From Deltaproteobacteria bacterium (GTDB lineage: Bacteria; Myxococcota_A; Polyangia; HGW-17): DNA of 5,442 bases. Every line of letters begins with the position of its first letter. Position 1 is the stretch's first letter. The translations under genes and the position numbers were made by a program. The stretch spans positions 1 through 5,442 of the forward strand of contig QKIM01000414.1 in assembly GCA_003249585.1 (NCBI GenBank), read 5' to 3'. Below are positions 1 to 5,442 of this stretch, piece by piece. The notes under the pieces are model-generated. The model was given only the letters and a program-made list of their open reading frames with translations, was not told the DNA's origin and made no database searches.

Positions 1-1493
1 GGCAGGAGGCAAGGCGCGCAGCCCTCTATAATATTAATGATAAGGCGTGCACCTTCTTTCAGGAGCAGCTCTACACCCCACGTGGGGCCGTCGCCCGCGA
101 GTACCTGACCGGGCGGGGCATCTCCACGGAGATGTGGGAGAAGTACCGACTCGGGTATGCCCCCGACGAATGGAGCGTGCTGACGGACCACCTGCGCTCG
201 GAGTCGGACACAAGGCACGCTCTGGAGGTCGGGCTCATCAGGAGTCGCCGGCAGTCCGAGGGCAACTACGATTTCTACCGGCACCGGATCATGTTCCCCA
301 TCGTGGACACCTCCGGGCGGGTCCGGGGATACAGCTCCCGGATCCTTGACCCCGAGCGCAAGGAGGGGAAGTACGTCAACTCCCCCGAGAGCGAGATTTT
401 CAAGAAGCACCTGGCCCTCTTCGGGATCCACAACGCCAGGAATGTGATCCGCAAGAAGAACCGCGCCATCCTGGTGGAGGGGAATCTGGACGTCATCTCC
501 ATGTCCCAGGCGGGTTTCGAGGAGACTGTAGCGCCTCTGGGCACGGCCGTCACGGAGCAGCAGATCAAGCTCCTCACCCGGTTTACGAAGAACATTGTGC
601 TCATGCTCGACGGGGACACGGCGGGAAAAGCAGCGACCCGAAAGACCACGGAGCTCCTCCTGAGGATGAAGGTCGGGGGAGGCGTCGCGATGCTCCCCCA
701 GGGCGAGGATCCCGACTCGCTCCTCGTGCGTTCGGGAGCGGGGCGGATCGAGGAGATCCTCCGCTTCGCCCAGCCGCCCATGGAGTCCCTCTTTTCCATG
801 GTGCTGCCCCCCGTCTCCGCCAGCACCACCGAGAAACTCGCCGCGCTGCAGTCCCTCGGCCCGCACATGATCGGCCTCAGCGGGCCCGAGCGGGATCTGT
901 ACGCCCGTGAGATCGCCATCCGGCTGGGCATGGACCACCACCCCATCTTCAACGTCCTCACGGCCAACGCCGGGGAAGGCGTCCATGGAGAATTTAAGGA
1001 AAATACCTCGCCCGTCACCCGCGCCGCGGAGACCGTCCTGGACCCCGATCTGACGGCGCTTTTGCACATTGTGGTTTTGGGGCTCGATGGCGATTCGACC
1101 TTGCCTAAGGAACAACTATCTGCTATTGAAAACAGTTTTTCGAATTCTGACGCCATTGATCTATGGAGAATCATGATCAACCTCTCGAGACCGGTCTCCG
1201 AGGAGACCTGGCGGCAAACCCTGAAGTCACTTTTTCCAAAATTCATGGAAATCAAGCGTTCATTTTTTGATGAAAAGCTCAGGACCATGGATAAAGGAGA
1301 GCGGCAGAAGGCGCTGGGCGAGGTTGTCCGGACCCTCAGAAAGCGTGGGCTCGCCTACCGTGGGGAGATGCTCGATTTCGCACTCTCCACAGCCAAGAAG
1401 GAAGGCGACCGGGGCCGCATCGAGACCCTCCTCAGAGAGAAACTGGCGCTGCAGAAAGAGCGTGTCGAACTCGCGGGGCCAATGACCCAGTGA
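1..1493 (+). CDS. dnaG: DNA primase DnaG, 5'-truncated by the window edge
   Basis: DnaG synthesises the short RNA primers for lagging-strand replication and works with the DnaB helicase at the fork. The reading frame is open from the left edge (first full codon at 3) to TGA at 1491-1493, giving 496 visible residues. The ATG at 132 is internal: the 43 codons before it encode typical primase core sequence (LYNINDKA, then AREYLTGRGIS). Numbering from the codon at 3, the basic motif RIMFPI is at 95-100 and NSPE at 126-129. The Toprim glutamate is E159 in EGNLD, the metal-binding pair D203/D205 is in LDGD, and GEDPD is at 234-238. E159, D203 and D205 align with E. coli E265, D309 and D311 at a constant offset of 106, so roughly the first 105 residues, including the CHC2 zinc-binding domain, lie upstream. 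Residues from about 350 on are divergent but end in a Glu/Leu-rich helix like the helicase-binding domain of E. coli DnaG. rpoD follows after 32 bases. The oddity is a low-GC stretch around 1080-1260. Identity is secure. Confidence 0.97.
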   Translation, partial: QEARRAALYNINDKACTFFQEQLYTPRGAVAREYLTGRGISTEMWEKYRLGYAPDEWSVLTDHLRSESDTRHALEVGLIRSRRQSEGNYDFYRHRIMFPIVDTSGRVRGYSSRILDPERKEGKYVNSPESEIFKKHLALFGIHNARNVIRKKNRAILVEGNLDVISMSQAGFEETVAPLGTAVTEQQIKLLTRFTKNIVLMLDGDTAGKAATRKTTELLLRMKVGGGVAMLPQGEDPDSLLVRSGAGRIEEILRFAQPPMESLFSMVLPPVSASTTEKLAALQSLGPHMIGLSGPERDLYAREIAIRLGMDHHPIFNVLTANAGEGVHGEFKENTSPVTRAAETVLDPDLTALLHIVVLGLDGDSTLPKEQLSAIENSFSNSDAIDLWRIMINLSRPVSEETWRQTLKSLFPKFMEIKRSFFDEKLRTMDKGERQKALGEVVRTLRKRGLAYRGEMLDFALSTAKKEGDRGRIETLLREKLALQKERVELAGPMTQ

Positions 1494-1514
1494 ATTGGTC
1501 CCCACTGTTCATAC

Positions 1515-1519
1515 AAGGA
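1515..1519 (+). promoter_or_regulatory. Shine-Dalgarno site of rpoD
   Basis: AAGGA lies six bases before the ATG at 1526, inside the 32-base dnaG-rpoD gap. This spacing is good for ribosome binding. It matters because it supports translation from the first ATG, so the long low-complexity N-terminus is probably part of the real protein. Internal ATGs closer to the conserved sigma domains, at 2933 and 3008, have no well-spaced equivalent. No convincing promoter is visible in the gap. Confidence 0.75.
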
Positions 1520-1525
1520 TTGTAA

Positions 1526-2824
1526 ATGGTTAAAACGAAAAGCACCGAGAAAAGCACCGCCTCGAAGAAGAACACCCCCAAGACCGAGAGCAAGCCCGCC
1601 AAGGAAAAGAAAATAAGCAAATCCTCGGGCTCCAGGACGTCCGGGGGCAAGGCTGCTGCGGACTCCGTGGCCTCGGCTCCGGCCAAGGTGGACGCTGGAA
1701 AGAAGGCTGGCTCCAAGGTCGCCGCCAAGGCTCCCGCTCCCAAGAAGGGCAAGGGGAGTGCGGCGGAGGTGGAGACGAAGCGTGAACTGAAGGCGGCTCC
1801 CAGAGCGGAGAAGCGCGGGGCGGTAGTCTCCGGGACCGAGGAGAAGGTGAAGAACGTGAAGAAATCGAAGATCCCCGCCGAGGAGGTGGTTGCGGCCGCT
1901 TCGGAGAAGGGTGCAAAGGCAAAGAAGGCCTCCGTGAAGAAGATCGCCGCTCCCGCGCTGGCGGTGCTGCAGAACGTTCCCGCCGAGGAACGCGCCGCTA
2001 CCCGAGGAAAACGCGGAGCCGCTCCCGCCGTCGAGGAGCTCAATGCGCCAGAGCCCGCTGTGGCCCCCACCACGGCGCTCCCGGCCACCGGCGAAAAGGC
2101 CAGGGGTAAAAAAGCGGTGGTGAAGGCTGCTTCCAGGGCAGAAGCGAGCCAAGAGGCCACGGCTCCTGCCAGGGCTGCGTCCAAGACCACGCAAAAAGCA
2201 ACGCCCAGGACCACTACGGTGAAGACGGCGACCGAGGCGCAGACCGAGGGGAAATCCACGCCCAGGGCCGCCAAGGCCTCCCGGGGACCCAAAGCCGACG
2301 CCGTCGAGATCAAGGCACAGCCTGAAGCCTTGGCTCCGGCTGTTGCGTCGGAAGCCGCGCCAAAGGCCGCCGCGAAGGCGGCGCCGAAATCCAAAGGTGG
2401 AAAGAAGGCCGCTGCCGAAGCCACGGGGCGTTCTTCAGCTGTGGCTGAACAGCCGGAAGCCGAGATGACACAGGTCAAGGCCGCCGCCAAGGCGCCCGCC
2501 CGCGCCGCCGCCAAGGCGTCCGCCAAGGCCGCCCCCAAAGCGGCGGCGGCCAAGGTCGCCAAACCGTCGACAACGGCATCCGCCAAGGCATCCGTGGACG
2601 ATGCCGCCACCCCGGCTGTCGAGGGGAAGTCTACCTCCGGGACCACCGTCAAGATGCCCGTACGGGCCACCCGCGCCGCTGCAGATGAGGAGACTCCCGT
2701 CGAGGAGAAGGCTCCCGAAGTGAAGAAGAAGCGTGCGTCCACGACAGCCAGGACCGGTTCCACGAAAAAGGTGACGGCAGAGAAGGCGGGCAAGGCTGCG
2801 GCGACAAAACTCCGCAATCCCAAG
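1526..2824 (+). repeat. Lys/Ala/Pro-rich low-complexity segment of RpoD (residues 1-433)
   Basis: This coding segment is dominated by Lys, Ala, Pro, Ser, Thr and Glu and resembles the tails of histone H1-like bacterial proteins. The most regular part is residues 317-347, where AAAK, SAK and AAPK units follow one another. At DNA level the 12-mer GCCGCCAAGGCG occurs exactly at 2483-2494 and 2507-2518, 24 bases apart, with degenerate copies continuing to about 2560. Related KAA/PKA units occur near 2360-2400 and 1710-1750. No globular domain is recognisable. High GC and low complexity keep other frames open here, which produces long but unconvincing antisense frames. Inference: a flexible, positively charged tail that could bind nucleic acid non-specifically. 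Confidence 0.85.
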
Positions 2825-4876
2825 GACGAGGACGACTACGACGAGGAAGAGCTCGACGATGACGATGATGATCTGATCCTTGAGAAGACCACACCCTCCA
2901 AGGGCGGCAAGGCGTCCAAGGCGTCCATCGACATGTATGACGACGACGGCGGGGACAGCGAATTCGAAGAGTTTGAATTCGACGATGACGATGATGAGTT
3001 CGAGGGGATGAGCGAGTCCTCCCGGAAGAAGCGGTCTTCGCAGAAGAGCACCGATCGCGGCGCCGAGGACTTCATCGCCATAGCCGAGAAACTCAACCGC
3101 TCCTCGGAGAAGTCCTCAAAGAGCGACGATGACTTTTTCGACTACGACGGCGACAGCGACATGGATGGCGCGGGAGATCGCAGCTTCACCGCGGCCATCG
3201 CCAGCCAGCTCTTCTACAAGGGCAAGGAGAAAGGGTACATCACCTACACGGAGCTCGCCGAGATCGTCTCCGAGGATCTCAACGCCGACCAGGTGGACGA
3301 GATCTATTCCATCCTCTCGGAGTCCAGCATCTCCATCGTCGAGAGCGAAGGGGAGAAGGACTCTCCGCTGAAGAAGAGCGCCATGGACTCCTCGCTGGCG
3401 CACAGCAACGACCCTGTGCGGATGTACCTGCGCAAGATGGGCGAGGTCGCCCTCCTCACCCGTGAGGGCGAGGTGGACATCGCCAAGCGCATCAAAGAGG
3501 GTGAGGCCCGGGTGATGGAGGTGGTGCTCAACTCCCACATCGCCGTGGAGGAGATCATCAAGCTGGGTGACCTCCTGCGCCGTGGAAAGATCCGCCTGCG
3601 CGACGTCACCAAGAAGTACGACGACCTCACCATCGACGCCGACGAGGAGCAGCAGAAAGAGGACGTCATCAGGCTCATCGACCGGATCCGCAAGCTCAAG
3701 AAGGACATGGCCAAGTATTCATCGACCCAGAAGACCAAGGTGAAGCCCATCTCCACCATAAACACCTTCTCCCGCAAGCGGCTCTCTCCCTTCGAGAAGG
3801 CCCAGCTCGAGCTCTTCGACGCCCTGTGTGAGCTGCAGCTCACCAAGAAGCAGATTCAAGCCTTCGTCGACAAGATGCGCTCCTACCTGACCCGCATCGA
3901 GGATCTCGAGCGCATCATCAAGAACATCGAGCTGCGGCTGGGGATCACCTACGACGACATCAAAGAGGCCCTCAAGGGCTCCAAGAGCCTCAAGAGCCGC
4001 CACGGAATGCTCTCGCCCGCCAAACTCGCCGACTACGACCGCCGCATTCGCGAGGTGAACAAGCACGTCGCCCGAGTGGAAAAAGAGATTGGTCTCGATG
4101 TGTTCAGCCTCAGGAGCACCTTCCACAACATCATGTCCGGCGAGATCCAGGCCGAGCAGGCCAAGAGCGAGCTGGTGGAGGCCAACCTCCGGCTCGTGGT
4201 CTCCATTGCCAAGAAATACACCAACCGCGGGCTGCAGTTCCTGGATCTCATCCAGGAGGGCAACATCGGTCTCATGAAGGCCGTGGACAAGTTCGAGTAC
4301 ACCCGCGGATACAAGTTCTCCACCTACGCGACCTGGTGGATCCGGCAGGCCATCACCCGCTCCATCGCCGATCAGGCTCGGACCATCCGTATCCCCGTGC
4401 ACATGATAGAGACCATCAACAAGCTCAACCGCGTCAGCCGCATGCTGGTGCAGGAGCTGGGCCGGGAGCCCTCCCCCGACGAGATCGCCGAGCGCATGGA
4501 GATCCCCGCCGACAAGGTCCTCAAGGTGCTCAAGATCGCCAAGGAGCCCATCTCCCTGGAGGCCCCCGTGGGCGACGAGGAAGACAGCCATCTCGGCGAT
4601 TTCCTCGAGGACAAGAGCGTCATCGCCCCCCAGGAGGCGGTGGTCGCCCGGTCCCTCGAGGAGCAGGTGCGCAAGGTGCTCTCCACCCTGAGCCCCCGCG
4701 AGGAGAAGGTCCTGCGCATGCGCTTCGGTATCGGCGCCCGCAGCGATCACACCCTCGAGGAGGTCGGGCAGGACTTCTCCGTCACGCGCGAGCGTATCCG
4801 CCAGATCGAGGCCAAGGCCCTGCGCAAGCTGCGTCACCCCAGCCGCGCCAAATCCCTCAAGGGGTTCTCCGAGTAA
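1526..4876 (+). CDS. rpoD: Primary sigma factor RpoD (sigma-70) with a giant N-terminal extension
   Basis: RpoD is the housekeeping sigma subunit that brings RNA polymerase to -10/-35 promoters and melts them. The protein is 1116 residues; E. coli sigma-70 is 613. Residues 1-433 are Lys/Ala/Pro-rich, 434-494 are Asp/Glu-rich and about 495-550 are a Ser/Lys/Asp linker. Region 1.1 (about 552-608) contains GKEKGYITY and [10 protein letters not shown]. Region 1.2 starts at D629 ([11 protein letters not shown]). A non-conserved region spans about 660-875. Regions 2.1-2.4 (about 880-952) include the melting and -10 residues F931, T933, Y934, W937, W938, Q941 and T944. The region 3.2 finger has [10 protein letters not shown]. 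Region 4.2 has [17 protein letters not shown] at about 1086-1102, with -35-contacting R1088, E1089 and R1092. Positions from region 2 to the C-terminus align to E. coli at a constant offset of 504, so the core has no indels and should be fully functional. The start is chosen from the first ATG after dnaG and its AAGGA site. Downstream of primase, it is probably co-transcribed with it. Confidence 0.97.
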   Translation: MVKTKSTEKSTASKKNTPKTESKPAKEKKISKSSGSRTSGGKAAADSVASAPAKVDAGKKAGSKVAAKAPAPKKGKGSAAEVETKRELKAAPRAEKRGAVVSGTEEKVKNVKKSKIPAEEVVAAASEKGAKAKKASVKKIAAPALAVLQNVPAEERAATRGKRGAAPAVEELNAPEPAVAPTTALPATGEKARGKKAVVKAASRAEASQEATAPARAASKTTQKATPRTTTVKTATEAQTEGKSTPRAAKASRGPKADAVEIKAQPEALAPAVASEAAPKAAAKAAPKSKGGKKAAAEATGRSSAVAEQPEAEMTQVKAAAKAPARAAAKASAKAAPKAAAAKVAKPSTTASAKASVDDAATPAVEGKSTSGTTVKMPVRATRAAADEETPVEEKAPEVKKKRASTTARTGSTKKVTAEKAGKAAATKLRNPKDEDDYDEEELDDDDDDLILEKTTPSKGGKASKASIDMYDDDGGDSEFEEFEFDDDDDEFEGMSESSRKKRSSQKSTDRGAEDFIAIAEKLNRSSEKSSKSDDDFFDYDGDSDMDGAGDRSFTAAIASQLFYKGKEKGYITYTELAEIVSEDLNADQVDEIYSILSESSISIVESEGEKDSPLKKSAMDSSLAHSNDPVRMYLRKMGEVALLTREGEVDIAKRIKEGEARVMEVVLNSHIAVEEIIKLGDLLRRGKIRLRDVTKKYDDLTIDADEEQQKEDVIRLIDRIRKLKKDMAKYSSTQKTKVKPISTINTFSRKRLSPFEKAQLELFDALCELQLTKKQIQAFVDKMRSYLTRIEDLERIIKNIELRLGITYDDIKEALKGSKSLKSRHGMLSPAKLADYDRRIREVNKHVARVEKEIGLDVFSLRSTFHNIMSGEIQAEQAKSELVEANLRLVVSIAKKYTNRGLQFLDLIQEGNIGLMKAVDKFEYTRGYKFSTYATWWIRQAITRSIADQARTIRIPVHMIETINKLNRVSRMLVQELGREPSPDEIAERMEIPADKVLKVLKIAKEPISLEAPVGDEEDSHLGDFLEDKSVIAPQEAVVARSLEEQVRKVLSTLSPREEKVLRMRFGIGARSDHTLEEVGQDFSVTRERIRQIEAKALRKLRHPSRAKSLKGFSE
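2825..3007 (+). other. Poly-acidic block of RpoD (residues 434-494)
   Basis: Immediately after the basic segment the composition flips to Asp/Glu runs: D444-D449, D472-D474, E479-E484 and D486-E491. A short Lys-rich interruption (about 454-465) splits it into two halves. The same 19-base stretch occurs exactly in both halves, at 2853-2871 and 2979-2997, 126 bases (42 codons) apart and in frame. This suggests internal duplication or slippage. A 9-base tandem AAGGCGTCC also occurs at 2909-2926. The role is unknown. It could neutralise the basic segment or mimic DNA, but that is inference. Confidence 0.85.
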
Positions 4877-4893
4877 ACGTACGGCCAGCCGCC

Positions 4894-5030
4894 GTCCCTT
4901 CGTGCGGGCAGGCCGTGGTCTGCCCTGTCCCCTCCGTGGGCAGGCGGTGGTCAGCCCCCATCAATCCCCATATGCAAGGTTTTTCGTGAGAATCAGGCGC
5001 AGTCTGTTCGTGCGGGCAGGCCACCTGCTC
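4894..5030. repeat. Three copies of a GC-rich, hairpin-forming intergenic repeat
   Basis: The gap between the convergent rpoD and barrel genes holds three related units. Copy 1 is 4894-4925, copy 2 is 4927-4957 and copy 3 is 5002-5030. Copies 1 and 3 share an exact 16-mer, TTCGTGCGGGCAGGCC, at 4899-4914 and 5007-5022 (19 of 21 bases including flanks). Copies 1 and 2 share GGGCAGGC, then one variable base, then GTGGTC, then one variable base, then GCCC (18 of 20 bases). Each copy can fold: 4906-4913 with 4918-4925, 4938-4945 with 4950-4957 (one mismatch), and 5014-5020 with 5024-5030. This could be a REP-like element, a bidirectional terminator array or a local duplication. It is too short and too irregular for a CRISPR array. 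Confidence 0.7.
4906..4957. terminator. Possible transcription terminator hairpins between convergent genes
   Basis: Two adjacent GC-rich stem-loops lie 30-81 bases after the rpoD stop. The first has a perfect GGGCAG/CTGCCC stem extended by a G-T and a C-G pair around a four-base loop. The second has the same design with one mismatch. An alternative pairing joins CTGCCC at 4920-4925 to GGGCAG at 4938-4943. Neither stem is followed directly by a T-run; the nearest is TTTTT at 4980-4984, 22 bases later. This is therefore not a textbook intrinsic terminator. The convergent position makes some terminating role plausible for both genes. Confidence 0.35.
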
Positions 5031-5038
5031 TCCGCTGG

Positions 5039-5442
5039 TTAGAAGTGTGCGGCGACGCCGAGCTTGAAGTTGAAGGCGCCCGTGTCCAGGGAGGAGCTGG
5101 GGATCCCATTGCCCTGGGCCGTGTTGATGGGACCGAGGCCAATGTCGTCGCCCCCGGCGCTGCCCATGAAGGTGCCCTCGGCGTTGATGCTGAACCAGGT
5201 GCTGAGGCGAAGCTCGACGCCCCCGCCGAACTCGACGGCGGTCTGTGCGGCCTCGGACTCGTAGCCCTCCGCGCTGTGGAAGGTGATGTTGTTGAAGACG
5301 AGCCCGGCCTTGACGTAGACGTTGAGCCCCTCGGGTCTGATCCCGCCGAAGAACCACAGCGCCGAGGTGGTGAAGCGGCTGTCGATGCGGGTGTTGTCCG
5401 GGTTGCAGGCCGTGCAGGAGGAGAGGGTCGAGATGGCGCCCT
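5039..5442 (-). CDS. Outer-membrane beta-barrel protein, C-terminal 133 residues
   Basis: On the - strand, an open frame enters from the right edge and ends at TAA (5041-5039). The visible 133 residues show the alternating hydrophobic/polar pattern of transmembrane beta-strands joined by Gly/Asn/Ser-rich loops. Strand-like stretches include NVYVKAGLVFNNITF, a pair around VEFGGGVELRL and WFSINAEGTFMG, and a last strand FNFKLGVAAHF. The protein ends in Phe, the recognition feature of the last strand for insertion by the BAM complex. This supports an outer-membrane location in a Gram-negative cell. The start, signal peptide and remaining strands lie beyond the window, so barrel size and function cannot be told. 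A small OmpA/OmpW-like barrel is the likeliest class. An overlapping - strand frame (4857-5357) is Arg/Gln/His-rich and is a shadow. Two cysteines (5414-5416 and 5405-5407) form a CTAC motif in what appears to be a loop. The gene converges on rpoD across 162 bases. Confidence 0.8.
   Translation of the reverse strand, partial: GAISTLSSCTACNPDNTRIDSRFTTSALWFFGGIRPEGLNVYVKAGLVFNNITFHSAEGYESEAAQTAVEFGGGVELRLSTWFSINAEGTFMGSAGGDDIGLGPINTAQGNGIPSSSLDTGAFNFKLGVAAHF

Noticed and set aside
27..32. Perfect TATAAT near the left edge
   Set aside because: It lies in conserved primase coding sequence (Leu-Tyr-Asn) and has no -35 at the right distance (AGGAGG instead).
275..1288. Long - strand open frame (337 codons) opposite dnaG
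   Set aside because: It is Arg/Ser/Met-rich without any domain and lies wholly antisense to conserved primase motifs.
1432..2823. Long - strand open frame (463 codons) opposite the sigma N-terminus
   Set aside because: It is Ala/Ser/Phe/Val-rich low complexity, the mirror of Lys/Ala codons in GC-rich DNA. It overlaps the ends of two real genes and has no recognisable domain.
3008..3010. ATG at RpoD residue 495 as an alternative start giving a near-normal sigma
   Set aside because: The purine run GAGGGG abuts the ATG with no spacing, and the upstream frame is uninterrupted with a better ribosome site at 1515-1519. It is kept only as the refuting alternative for the long tail.
3719..4837. Long - strand open frame (372 codons) opposite RpoD regions 2-4
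   Set aside because: The + strand is unmistakable conserved sigma-70; the antisense product (Leu/Gly/His/Asp-rich) is a compositional shadow.
4980..4984. TTTTT as the tail of an intrinsic rpoD terminator
   Set aside because: No stable stem ends next to it; the nearest hairpin finishes 22 bases upstream.
4336..4989. + strand frame of 217 codons running through the rpoD end into the intergenic repeats
   Set aside because: It is a +1 shadow of rpoD rich in Arg/Gly/Pro/His. No start site or domain supports it.
4894..5030. CRISPR array
   Set aside because: There are only three diverged copies with unequal spacing (about 33 and 75 bases), hairpins in each and no cas genes.
4857..5357. - strand frame of 166 codons overlapping the barrel gene and the rpoD end
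   Set aside because: It is Arg/Gln/His-rich and in a different frame from the beta-strand pattern that ends in Phe-TAA at 5039.

Overview
The window carries the 3' part of a macromolecular-synthesis operon, dnaG followed by rpoD, on the + strand. A convergent outer-membrane beta-barrel gene on the - strand runs off the right edge. The sequence is GC-rich, except for one dip inside dnaG. The sigma factor is closely similar to proteobacterial RpoD in regions 1.1, 1.2 and 2-4, and the last gene ends in the aromatic-terminated strand typical of outer-membrane barrels. The host is therefore a high-GC Gram-negative bacterium. A deltaproteobacterial or myxococcal-type lineage is my best guess, but the sequence alone does not prove it.

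Layout: (1) positions 1-1493, DNA primase without its first ~105 residues (the zinc-binding domain lies outside the window), with the catalytic core and helicase-binding C-terminus present. (2) 1494-1525, a 32-base gap holding a good ribosome binding site. (3) 1526-4876, a complete RpoD of 1116 residues, about 500 longer than E. coli sigma-70. The excess is an N-terminal extension of ~550 residues, made of a long Lys/Ala/Pro-rich histone-H1-like segment, then a poly-Asp/Glu block, then a Ser/Lys/Asp linker. (4) 4877-5038, a convergent intergenic region with three copies of a GC-rich hairpin-forming repeat. (5) 5039-5442 on the - strand, the C-terminal 133 residues of a barrel protein.

Together, primase makes replication primers and RpoD directs RNA polymerase to housekeeping promoters. 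Their tight spacing suggests co-transcription, as in the classic rpsU-dnaG-rpoD arrangement. The barrel gene has its own transcript and no evident functional link. The most unusual item is the charge-segregated, low-complexity N-terminus of the primary sigma factor, which sits in front of an otherwise canonical and intact sigma-70.
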